Source: an uncultured Bacteroidota bacterium
GTDB lineage: Bacteria > Bacteroidota > Bacteroidia > Flavobacteriales > Flavobacteriaceae
Assembly (NCBI GenBank): GCA_903824755.1
Contig: CAIJXW010000023.1
Span: 1-52,571 of the forward strand
Reading direction: 5' to 3'
DNA: 52,571 nucleotides
The notes under the pieces are model-generated. The model ran no database searches. It was given only the letters and a program-made list of their open reading frames with translations, and was not told where the DNA came from. How positions within the stretch are numbered: position 1 is the stretch's first letter; the number at the start of each line of letters is the position of its first letter. The position numbers were made by a program, and so were the translations under genes. Positions 39,449-48,465 of the stretch are shown piece after piece.

Positions 39449-39536
39449 AAGCCGCGTGAAGGATAAAAGCGAAAAGCCCACAGCCATGTGGAGCGATAGC
39501 GGAACCTGGCGAGGACTTGTAGCGGATAGCCTGACC
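39449..39536 (+). repeat. Intergenic structured repeat, divergent copy D
   Basis: AAGCCGCGTGAAGGATAAAAGCGAAAAGCCCACAGCCATGTGGAGCGATAGCGGAACCTGGCGAGGACTTGTAGCGGATAGCCTGACC; shares the GATnnnAGCGnnAnnCC...TAGCGGAnAGC layout with copy B. Confidence 0.55.
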
Positions 39537-39592
39537 GAGTTTTGTGATGGCTTCTTGGTGTGTAATGGCGTTCTAAACGAGGGCACGCCCCA

Positions 39593-39625
39593 AAAAAAAT
39601 CCCTGCTTTTATAGAACAGGGATTT
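39593..39625 (-). terminator. Terminator after the RND efflux operon
   Basis: AAAAAAATCCCTG-cttttatagaa-CAGGGATTT. Confidence 0.8.
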
Positions 39626-39645
39626 AGTATTGGAGTGAAAATGAT

Positions 39646-42600
39646 TTATATTTCGGTTGCTCTGGCGGTTCTCTTGTCGCGTAACCAGTATTTTGTTCGT
39701 TTGACTAGATAGAACATCACTGGCACCATAACGAGGGTTAGTACCGTGGCGTAGGTCAGCCCGAAGATGATGGTCCACGCTAATGGCCCCCAGAAAACAA
39801 CGTTGTCTCCGCCGACATAGATATGTGGATTGAGGTTGGTTACCAATGAGAAAAAGTCGAAATTGAGTCCGATTGCCAACGGGATTAATCCTAAAATTGC
39901 GGTTAATGCGGTTAGTAAAACGGGTCTCAAACGGGATTTTCCTGACTGTATAATAACGTGTTTTATTTCGGCAATGGTTAGATCATCGTGCGAAGTTTGT
40001 TTGTTTTCGATTACTTTTTCGTCTAATAATAGCACGAAGAAATCCATCAAAACGATTCCGTTTTTCACCACAATTCCAGACAGGGCGATGATTCCCATCA
40101 TGGTCATTAGTATTACGAAATCCATTCCTGCAAATACATATCCGTAGAAAACACCGCTGAAACTCAGTAGGACAGTGAACATGATGATGGCGGTTTTGGA
40201 CAAGGAATTAAATTGTAAAACAATGATAATCGTGATGCTTGCCAAGGCCAAAAGTAAGGCACCAAACAAGAAACTGGAATCTTTTTTCTGTTGTTCTTGC
40301 TCTCCCGAAAAGGAATAGGTGATGTCGCCCGCCATTTTATAGTTGGCCGATTTTAGGGCGTCTTCGATTTGTTTTGTAATTCCGTCTCCATTTGCGCCTG
40401 TCAACACATTAGAATAGATGGTCATTATTCGTTTTGAATTCTTGCGTTTTATTTGGTTGAACGTGAATTTTTTCTCGGTTGTTGCCAATGCAGAAATTGG
40501 AACTTGGATAATTTGTCCGTTGTTTTGGTTTCGGAAAGTTACGGGTTGATTGAACAAAATACTTTCGTTTTTTCGTTGGTCTTCCTGCAAACGCATGACA
40601 ATATTATAGTCGTCTTTTCCTTCTTTGTAGGTTGAGATTTCTTGTCCATAAATGGCTCTACGCATCGTGAAACCTAATTGCCCTGTGCTTGCACCGAGAC
40701 TTCCGATACCGACACGATCGACATTTACTTCTAGTTCTGGACTTTCTTTATTGACATCGATATTTAATTTTTCGATGCCTTCTATGTTTTTCGAGTTGAT
40801 GAAAGTGATGACTTTATTGGCTTCGACCAACATTTCGTCATAGTTTGATCCTGACAATTGCAAACTAATTGGATAACCAGAAGGGGGTCCGTTTGCATCT
40901 TTTTCGACAATGATTTTTGCCCCTGCAATTGCTTTTACTTTGGAACGAATTTCTTCTAGAATGTCATCTGTGTTTACGCCTTTTCTATAGTTGAATTCCG
41001 TAAAATTCACGGTTACTTTTCCTTTATAGGGAGTTTCGGATTGGTTTCCAGAATCTACATTTGGGTTTCCAGCGCCTTTTCCTACTTGCGAAACGATACT
41101 TTCGGCCAAATAGTTTTTATCATTTTCGACATATTTTCCTATAATTTCAATGACTTGTTTTTCTACAAATAAATTGGCTTTATTGGTTTTTTCAATTTCT
41201 GTTCCTTGCGGATATTCGATATAAACAATCGCTTGATTTGGAATGTTTTTTGGAAAAAACAAAACGTTTCTAGGGAAAATTCCTAAAAGAACAAACGAGA
41301 CAAACAATAAGACAATAATGCCCACTAATGCAATTAATGCTCTTTTTCCTGTTAGGATTTTGCTTAGAAAAATCTGATATTTTTTCTCCAAACTCGGAAA
41401 AAAACTGTGCTGGAAATCTTGTGTCCATTTGAAAAGAAATAAATGATAGGACCACATTAGGACCAATGCAATAATGATTAAATGCCCGATGGCTTTCATC
41501 CAAGTGGTATCGTTTATATTGCCTGGAATTATGAATAATAATCCCGAAACGATGAATATTATCGAGTATTTTTTTAGGGCTTTTTTAGAGATATTTCTAT
41601 CTTCAATATCCATAAAACCACCTGTCATTGCGGCGTTGATTATCATCGCTACAAATAATGATGCTCCCAAAACACAAGACAATGTAATTGGGAAATATAT
41701 CATGAATTTCCCAACGGTTCCTGGCCATAAAGCCAACGGAATAAAAGCGGCCAAAGTTGTTGCAGTGGAAGAAATTACGGGCCAAGCGATTTCGCCAATA
41801 CCGATTTTGGAGGCTTCAATTCGCCCTAAACCTTTTTTCATGTTGGCAAAAACGTTGTCAACAACTACAATTCCGTCATCGACTAAAAGGCCTAATCCCA
41901 TAACGAGTCCAAACAAAACCATCGTGTTCAACGTGAAACCAAATGCGGATAAAATTGCAAATGCCATCAACATAGAAAGCGGAATTGCAGCTCCAACAAA
42001 CAAGGAATTTCGCAATCCCATGGTGAACATCAACACAATCATTACCAGAATAATTCCGAAAATAATGTGGTTTGATAATTCGTTTACTTGGTGTTCGACT
42101 CGGCTCGATTGGTCGTTGGTCATTTTGATATTCAAATCTTTTGGCAACACATTTTCTTGTGCTTTTGCCACAATTTCTTTGACCTGATCCAATGCCGAAA
42201 TCATGTTTTGACCTGCCCGTTTTTTTACATTTAGCATCACCACTTCTTGACCACTTTCGCGAGCGTAGGTCGTTTTTTCTTTTTCTTTGAAGTTGATAAC
42301 TGCAATATCTTTTAGATAAACCGTTCCTCCGTAGGATTTTACAACTACATTTTCAAGGTCTTTAGGATTTTTTATTTCACCGACAATTCGGATATTGTTT
42401 CGTGATCCTTGCGAGATTAAATTTCCACCCGAAAGGGTCATATTTTCATATTTCACCGCATTTTGTATATCGTCAAAACTCACTTTTGCGGCGTTCATTT
42501 TGAAAACATCAATAGCAATTTCGACCTCTTTATCATCAACACCAAGAATTTCTACTTTTTTAACTTCTGGGACATTTTCAATCTCGTCTTTTAGATATTC

Positions 42601-43110
42601 GCCATATTTTTTGAGTTGCTGCGTAGTATAATTTCCTTTCAAATTGATATTCAAAATCGGCACTTCTTCCGAAATATTGATATTAAAAATGCTCGGTTCT
42701 ACCTTGCTACCATTGTCTAGATTAGGCCAATCGGTATCGGCTTTCGCCAAATCGGCTTTGTCTTTAATTCGGATTTTAGCTTCCTCGATAGAGATTTTTT
42801 GTTCAAATTCTACGACTACAATTCCGTAATCTTGAAACGAACTGGAAGTTACTTTTGTCACTCCCGAAATATTTTTAAACTGATCTTCTAGTGGTTTTAC
42901 CACCAGTTTTTCGACATCTTCTGAAGAATTTCCAGGGAATACGGACGATACATAAATTTTGTTTTCTAATATTTCAGGAAAATCTTCGCGAGGCATATTG
43001 ACATAGGCCATCGTTCCTGAAACAATAATTATAAAGGTTAGGATATAAACCGTAATTCGGTTATCTACTGCCCAACTCGAAATGCTAAATTCTTTTTTTT
43101 GATGACTCAT
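39646..43110 (-). CDS. Efflux RND transporter permease (HAE1-like)
   Basis: NMPREDFPEI, GLGLLVDDGIVVVDNVFANMKKG, second-half TM block MMGIIALSGIVVKNGIVLMDF; followed by adaptor and TolC genes. Confidence 0.95.
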   Translation of the reverse strand: MSHQKKEFSISSWAVDNRITVYILTFIIIVSGTMAYVNMPREDFPEILENKIYVSSVFPGNSSEDVEKLVVKPLEDQFKNISGVTKVTSSSFQDYGIVVVEFEQKISIEEAKIRIKDKADLAKADTDWPNLDNGSKVEPSIFNINISEEVPILNINLKGNYTTQQLKKYGEYLKDEIENVPEVKKVEILGVDDKEVEIAIDVFKMNAAKVSFDDIQNAVKYENMTLSGGNLISQGSRNNIRIVGEIKNPKDLENVVVKSYGGTVYLKDIAVINFKEKEKTTYARESGQEVVMLNVKKRAGQNMISALDQVKEIVAKAQENVLPKDLNIKMTNDQSSRVEHQVNELSNHIIFGIILVMIVLMFTMGLRNSLFVGAAIPLSMLMAFAILSAFGFTLNTMVLFGLVMGLGLLVDDGIVVVDNVFANMKKGLGRIEASKIGIGEIAWPVISSTATTLAAFIPLALWPGTVGKFMIYFPITLSCVLGASLFVAMIINAAMTGGFMDIEDRNISKKALKKYSIIFIVSGLLFIIPGNINDTTWMKAIGHLIIIALVLMWSYHLFLFKWTQDFQHSFFPSLEKKYQIFLSKILTGKRALIALVGIIVLLFVSFVLLGIFPRNVLFFPKNIPNQAIVYIEYPQGTEIEKTNKANLFVEKQVIEIIGKYVENDKNYLAESIVSQVGKGAGNPNVDSGNQSETPYKGKVTVNFTEFNYRKGVNTDDILEEIRSKVKAIAGAKIIVEKDANGPPSGYPISLQLSGSNYDEMLVEANKVITFINSKNIEGIEKLNIDVNKESPELEVNVDRVGIGSLGASTGQLGFTMRRAIYGQEISTYKEGKDDYNIVMRLQEDQRKNESILFNQPVTFRNQNNGQIIQVPISALATTEKKFTFNQIKRKNSKRIMTIYSNVLTGANGDGITKQIEDALKSANYKMAGDITYSFSGEQEQQKKDSSFLFGALLLALASITIIIVLQFNSLSKTAIIMFTVLLSFSGVFYGYVFAGMDFVILMTMMGIIALSGIVVKNGIVLMDFFVLLLDEKVIENKQTSHDDLTIAEIKHVIIQSGKSRLRPVLLTALTAILGLIPLAIGLNFDFFSLVTNLNPHIYVGGDNVVFWGPLAWTIIFGLTYATVLTLVMVPVMFYLVKRTKYWLRDKRTARATEI

Positions 43111-43169
43111 TATATAAGAGTTATTTTAAATTTAATAGTTGCCAATTTTGATTTTCCTTTTCGGGATTT

Positions 43170-44309
43170 TTAGAAATTTAGTTTCATTCCTTCCGAAACC
43201 GTATTCACACCATCACTTACAATTACTGCTTTTGGGGCAATTCCGTCTAAAATTTCGGTAAAATTTTCAGATGTTTTTCCCACTTTTACCATCACTTTTT
43301 TGGCAATTCCTGTTTTGTCTTTTATAGAAGTAGCCTCAAAAATAAATTGGTTTCCATCTGCATCTTCCTGAATCACATTTGAAGGAACTACAACCGCCTT
43401 AGCATTTGTATAATCTACAATTTTCAGTTTTGCTACTTGGTTTGGACGCAATAAATTGTCTGTGTTAGGCACAGAAACTTCAATGCCAAAACTTCTATTA
43501 TTTGGGTTTATGTTGTTTGCAACTTGACGAATTTTACCAACATAGGTTTTTCCTAAAGAAGTTAAAAACACATTTACGGCAGTCCCAACTTTTAGTTTTC
43601 CTATATAGCTTTCAGGCACTTCGGTAGAAACATACATATTATTCAAATTCACAATTCGCATTAATCCTTGTCCTGGGCCAACAACTTGTCCTTTTTCGGC
43701 AAGCACCTCGTCAATCACACCAGAAAACGGAGCAATAATTCGTGTTTTTCCCAATTGAGCTTTCATTTGAGAAACAGCTTTTTGCTGACTCACCATATTG
43801 GTTTGTGATTGCAAATACTGAATTTCGGAACCAATTTTTTGATCCCATAAACGTTTTTGTCTTTCAAAAGTTGTTTTTGCCAAAGCCAATTGTGTTTCCA
43901 TTTGTGCCAATTGCTGACTCAAACCGCCATCGTCAATAGTGCCAAGAACTTGCCCTTTGCTTACTTTTTGACCTGCTTTTATATTTAATGTATTCAAAAT
44001 CCCAGAAAATTGAGGATAGATAATCAGATTTTCTTTTGTGTTCACGCTACCTTGAATTTCTAGATAGTGACTAAAAACAGTGTCCTTCACCACCGATACT
44101 GAAACCAAAGCTTCTGTCGATTTTTTTATGTCTAAAACAGCAATTGCATCGTCTAGTTTTGTTAATTCAGCTTGCAATTCAGCTCTTTTTGCTTTTATCG
44201 AAACCAAGTTTTTTGAAGCGATTAATGAATCAATATTTCCATTTTCTTCTTTCTTTCCGCAAGAAAACAATAGTGTTGTCAAAAGGGTAATAAATAGTAT
44301 TTTTTTCAT
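43170..44309 (-). CDS. Efflux RND periplasmic adaptor subunit (lipoprotein)
   Basis: LLFSCGKKEE lipobox; IKAGQKVSKGQVLGTIDDGGL biotinyl-lipoyl-like hairpin. Confidence 0.93.
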   Translation of the reverse strand: MKKILFITLLTTLLFSCGKKEENGNIDSLIASKNLVSIKAKRAELQAELTKLDDAIAVLDIKKSTEALVSVSVVKDTVFSHYLEIQGSVNTKENLIIYPQFSGILNTLNIKAGQKVSKGQVLGTIDDGGLSQQLAQMETQLALAKTTFERQKRLWDQKIGSEIQYLQSQTNMVSQQKAVSQMKAQLGKTRIIAPFSGVIDEVLAEKGQVVGPGQGLMRIVNLNNMYVSTEVPESYIGKLKVGTAVNVFLTSLGKTYVGKIRQVANNINPNNRSFGIEVSVPNTDNLLRPNQVAKLKIVDYTNAKAVVVPSNVIQEDADGNQFIFEATSIKDKTGIAKKVMVKVGKTSENFTEILDGIAPKAVIVSDGVNTVSEGMKLNF

Positions 44310-44331
44310 TTTTATTTGAATATTATAAGTG

Positions 44332-45672
44332 TTATTTTGAATTTATTATTTTTTCTAAAGCTGCTTTTTTGTTAATGATATTTACCATCGACTGCAAATA
44401 ATTTTGTTGTGCGGAATAGAGTTGTCTTTGTGCTTCGCTAAAATCGAAGCTAGACGAAAGTCCTTCCGTAAATTTGATTTGTTGCTTTTTTTCAATTCTT
44501 TCGGCAAGATTCAAATTTGTTCTTGCAGTGGCATATTCTTCAATGCTAAATTCATATTGACTCAGCGCATTTTCATATTGAAGTTTTAGTTTTTGTGAGG
44601 TTTCAATCAAATCTGTTTTTGATTTTTCATAAGCAATTTTGGCCTGTTGTGTTCTAGCACTTCTAGCTAAACTGCTAAAAATCGGAATGTTCAAATTGAC
44701 ACCTACATTAGAATAATTCAGCCACCTTTGATTGGAAGTAAAAAATTGAAATTCGTTTCCAAAGGCGTTATAACCAAAGTTCAAATTTGCCGAAAGCGAA
44801 GGCAATGCTTTGTTTTTCTGTAGTTTATATTCTAATTTCCGTTGCTCTTGAAAATTTAAAGCCATCTGGTAGTTCACATTTTTTTCTAAAGAAAATCCTC
44901 CTTTTGAAAAAGAAGTGTCAAGATTTCTAATCGTTAATGTGTCTAGTTTGTCTGTCAGCAACAAATTATCATCAATAGAAAGTCCCAAAGTAATTTTCAA
45001 CATTTTTGAGCTAATTTCTAGCAATCTTTTCACATTGTTTAAATTACTTTTCACAGTCGAAAGCGTGATTTGAAGCTGTTCTACATTTTCTTCTTCTATT
45101 AATCCGTTTTTGAAAATTTCGTTAGTTTCAAATAATGTTTTTTCCAAAATCGCTTTGTTTTTTTCTAAAATCAAAATACTTTCATTTGCCAAAAGCACAT
45201 TTCCATAAGCATTAATAACCAGCTCTCTAATGTCGGTTGCGGTTTTTTGTTTGGCATTTTGATAAAACTTTAAGTAAGTTTTTGAAGCCTGCAAAGCAAC
45301 AATATAGGAACCATCAAAAAGCAATTGACTCAATGAAGTTCTGGCGTTCATATTGTTTTTTGTACCAAAAGCAATTTCTTGAAATTCTCCTGGATTTCCG
45401 CCGAAAAATTGTGCAGGAATTAGTGATTTCTGCAATTCGATATTATTTTGAAAATCAACACTTCCGTTAATTTGTGGTAATCCCATTGCGGTGGTTTCCC
45501 ATTTTTTCTGTTTGGCCGATGCGATATCTCGTTCGGCGTTTATGGCGGTATAATTATTGGTCAACGCGTGACTAATTGCCTCGTCTAAACTATAAGAATA
45601 GCTTTTTGGCTTTTCTTGCGAATAGAGTACACTCGTCATCGACAATAGGAAAATTAAAATGGTTTTTTTCAT
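44332..45672 (-). CDS. TolC family outer membrane efflux protein
   Basis: Signal peptide, YSYSLDEAISHALTNN, tandem OEP halves. Confidence 0.93.
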   Translation of the reverse strand: MKKTILIFLLSMTSVLYSQEKPKSYSYSLDEAISHALTNNYTAINAERDIASAKQKKWETTAMGLPQINGSVDFQNNIELQKSLIPAQFFGGNPGEFQEIAFGTKNNMNARTSLSQLLFDGSYIVALQASKTYLKFYQNAKQKTATDIRELVINAYGNVLLANESILILEKNKAILEKTLFETNEIFKNGLIEEENVEQLQITLSTVKSNLNNVKRLLEISSKMLKITLGLSIDDNLLLTDKLDTLTIRNLDTSFSKGGFSLEKNVNYQMALNFQEQRKLEYKLQKNKALPSLSANLNFGYNAFGNEFQFFTSNQRWLNYSNVGVNLNIPIFSSLARSARTQQAKIAYEKSKTDLIETSQKLKLQYENALSQYEFSIEEYATARTNLNLAERIEKKQQIKFTEGLSSSFDFSEAQRQLYSAQQNYLQSMVNIINKKAALEKIINSK

Positions 45673-46268
45673 TATTTTTCTAGATTCATTAATTGTTTTT
45701 CTAATTCTTTTACGCCAAATTCAGTGGCAATTGCTCGGGTGTGATATTCTAAAATCTCTAGCTCTAATTTTTGGGCTTCTTTTTCGGAAATGATAATTCC
45801 TTTTATACCAAAAATCAAAGTATAATGAAATTTTGCTATGCTATCAATGTTTATTCCCTCTCGATAAAGTCCTTGTTTGATTCCTTTTATTATATTTTGC
45901 TTAAAAACCGTATCACATTCTTCGATTTCTCGATTAATAATAGTTTCATAAATGGAAGGGTAATGTTTCTTTAGTTGATAAACGGGCGAATTATCAGCAG
46001 ATTTAAACATGTCTTTGAACATCTTTCTAATTTCAAAATTCTCTTCAATTGCATTGTAATTTTTAAGTACAATTTCATTAATAATTTCGTGAATTTGATA
46101 ATGAAACATAGAAGTTGTTTCCTCAATTAGAAGTTCTTTATTATCAAAAAATTTATAAATGGTTTTCTTAGAAATACACATTTCACAGGCAATATCATCC
46201 ATAGTAACGCTCTTAAAACCTAGTTTTAAAAACATATTAGTTGCCGTTGAAATTATTTTTTCTTTCAT
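45672..46268 (-). CDS. TetR/AcrR family transcriptional regulator
   Basis: N-terminal HTH: ISTATNMFLKLGFKSVTMDDIACEMCISKKTIYKFFDNKELL; first gene of the efflux operon. Confidence 0.93.
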   Translation of the reverse strand: MKEKIISTATNMFLKLGFKSVTMDDIACEMCISKKTIYKFFDNKELLIEETTSMFHYQIHEIINEIVLKNYNAIEENFEIRKMFKDMFKSADNSPVYQLKKHYPSIYETIINREIEECDTVFKQNIIKGIKQGLYREGINIDSIAKFHYTLIFGIKGIIISEKEAQKLELEILEYHTRAIATEFGVKELEKQLMNLEK

Positions 46269-46297
46269 AAAAAAGGAATTTGCTTACCAATTTTTTG

Positions 46298-46327
46298 CAA
46301 ATTTAATACGGAAACTTTGAATGCCAA
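46298..46327 (-). promoter_or_regulatory. Bacteroidetes-type promoter for the tetR-RND operon
   Basis: On minus: TTG-N19-TAAATTTG, an exact consensus match. Confidence 0.6.
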
Positions 46328-46474
46328 AATAGTTTCCAACGTTTTTACATTTATTTAACATTTGGACTATTTATTGCATTAGATGTAAAGATTTTTGAGT
46401 TTCTTTGTGATAAATTATTTTATAATATAGAAATTTGCAACTTGATTAATCATCAAATATTTAATAGTAAACCT

Positions 46475-47449
46475 ATGCATACAATTTCGGAATATCAAGA
46501 CTTTTTTGTTAGTTACCTAGAAGCACAAAACCCTTCAAAGGAACCAAAGAATTTGTATGACCCTATTAATTATATTTTGGGACTTGGAGGAAAAAGAATG
46601 CGTCCTGTTTTGACATTATTAACCGCCGAAATTTTTAATTCAGATTATAAAAAAGCATTACCTGCATCGATGGCTGTTGAGGTTTTTCATAATTTTTCTT
46701 TGGTTCATGATGATATCATGGACGATGCTCCACTTCGCCGTGGAAAAGAAACAGTCCATGAAAAATGGGATATCAATACAGGCATTTTATCTGGAGATGC
46801 CATGCTCATTTTGGCCTATCAATATTTTGAACAATATGATCCTTCTACATTTAGAGAATTAGCAAAACTTTTTAGCAAAACAGCTTTGGAGGTATGTGAA
46901 GGACAGCAATGGGACGTTGATTTTGAAACACGATCAAATGTTACTATTCCAGAATATTTGAAAATGATAGAATATAAAACTGCCGTTCTTGTTGCAGCGG
47001 CAATGAAAATGGGGGCTATAATTGCAGAAACTTCGGAAGATAATCAAATAGCAATTTATGATTTTGGACTCAATTTAGGCATAGCATTTCAATTGCAAGA
47101 TGATTATTTAGACGCTTTTGGCAACCCAGAAACCTTCGGAAAACAAGTGGGCGGCGATATTATAGAAAACAAAAAAACCTATTTATATCTAAAAGCAATT
47201 GCCCATTCTGACAAAAAAATTGCCGAACAGTTGCAGCAATTATTCTCAATAAATTCTAAAGAAAACGAAGATAAAATTAATGCTGTAAAAACGATATTTA
47301 TCGATTCGGGAGCTGCCGAAGCCACTCAAGAAGCCATTCGGTTTTATACCTTTAGAGCATTTGAAACCCTAGAGAAATTAAATATTTCTAGTGATAAAAA
47401 AAGTATATTACGAGTTTTTGGAGAAAAATTAATGAGTAGAAATGTCTAG
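46475..47449 (+). CDS. Polyprenyl synthetase (trans-isoprenyl diphosphate synthase)
   Basis: GGKRMRP, LVHDDIMDDAPLRRG (FARM/DDxxD), FQLQDDYLDAFG (SARM). Confidence 0.95.
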   Translation: MHTISEYQDFFVSYLEAQNPSKEPKNLYDPINYILGLGGKRMRPVLTLLTAEIFNSDYKKALPASMAVEVFHNFSLVHDDIMDDAPLRRGKETVHEKWDINTGILSGDAMLILAYQYFEQYDPSTFRELAKLFSKTALEVCEGQQWDVDFETRSNVTIPEYLKMIEYKTAVLVAAAMKMGAIIAETSEDNQIAIYDFGLNLGIAFQLQDDYLDAFGNPETFGKQVGGDIIENKKTYLYLKAIAHSDKKIAEQLQQLFSINSKENEDKINAVKTIFIDSGAAEATQEAIRFYTFRAFETLEKLNISSDKKSILRVFGEKLMSRNV

Positions 47450-47798
47450 TTTTGTTGCCCCAATATCGACCGATACATTACTCACCGAAGCAGCACAAGA
47501 ACAATTATATGAAAAATTGATTGAGCAAATCAATAAGGATTTTAATTTAGCTAACGAGCCCATCGATTTGACCGCAAATATAAGTCCCGCCGAATTGAAA
47601 GCACAGCTTCACGAAAAAATTTATCGATTAATTCAATACAAATTTGCCGAATATTTGAGTCTGCTTTATATAGTTGACGTTGCTGAAGACCAAATAAAAA
47701 AGCTAGATGGATCGGACATTATGGATTTGTCTGAGAAGGTATCTTTTTTGATTTTAAAACGAGAATGGATGAAAGTTTGGTTTCGCAATAAGTATTAG
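47442..47798 (+). CDS. Small conserved-looking hypothetical protein (118 aa), overlaps polyprenyl synthetase
   Basis: ATG lies inside the 3' end of the upstream gene (8-bp overlap); acidic helical sequence, no recognised domain. Confidence 0.7.
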   Translation: MSSFVAPISTDTLLTEAAQEQLYEKLIEQINKDFNLANEPIDLTANISPAELKAQLHEKIYRLIQYKFAEYLSLLYIVDVAEDQIKKLDGSDIMDLSEKVSFLILKREWMKVWFRNKY

Positions 47799-47799
47799 A

Positions 47800-48327
47800 T
47801 TAGAAATAGACTCTAAAAAACGGGGTAAAAGCGGCATCATAAACCAAATCATTAGCATTATATAAAAGGTTATATCGAATACCTAAAGTGACCTTGCCTG
47901 TTCGATAACCCGCACCAAGCAACAATCCAGTGTTCCAAAAATTGTCTTTGATATTGTTTTGACCTTCATTGCTATAGGTTCTGTTTACTCTCAATTGTTC
48001 TAGCTCTAATGAAAGCTGAATCACTTCAATAGGGTTGAAAATTCCAATTAAACTTCCTCCATAGATTAAGGAGTAATAATTTCCTTTTGAAGAAACCAAA
48101 CTGCCTTGTAGCCCAATTCCAGTAGCAAAAAAATCATTAACAGGGTAGATAGCACTAGGGGCGAGAATGATATTAGTAAAATCATTTCCGATATTTAAAC
48201 CAAAGGCTCCGCCATATTCAATTTTTTTTAAAAAAGCGTTTTTTGTTTTAGGGGCAGGAATCTGGTTTTGGGAAAAAGAAAGGAGCGATAAAAAGGCAAA
48301 TACAAAAGTGATATTCTTTTTTAACAT
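47800..48327 (-). CDS. Outer membrane beta-barrel-like protein
   Basis: Signal peptide MLKKNITFVFAFLSLLSFSQ; alternating barrel pattern ending ...FTPFFRVYF (terminal aromatic). Confidence 0.7.
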   Translation of the reverse strand: MLKKNITFVFAFLSLLSFSQNQIPAPKTKNAFLKKIEYGGAFGLNIGNDFTNIILAPSAIYPVNDFFATGIGLQGSLVSSKGNYYSLIYGGSLIGIFNPIEVIQLSLELEQLRVNRTYSNEGQNNIKDNFWNTGLLLGAGYRTGKVTLGIRYNLLYNANDLVYDAAFTPFFRVYF

Positions 48328-48465
48328 TGGAGATTGGTTTTTAATTAATTTTTTAGAATAAAATAGCATTTATTCTACAAATCTAATTAAAAAGTATGAT
48401 GATTATATATCATTTATTGTACTTTTGCAGAACAATTTTATAAATCAGGATATTCAATAAAAAAT

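Noticed and set aside
39392-39778. 128-aa minus-strand ORF
   Set aside because: Overlaps the RND gene 3' end in another frame, the operon terminator and repeat copy D; composition not protein-like.
41474-42187. 237-aa plus-strand ORF
   Set aside because: Lies antisense inside the well-supported RND permease gene; low-complexity, no recognisable motifs.
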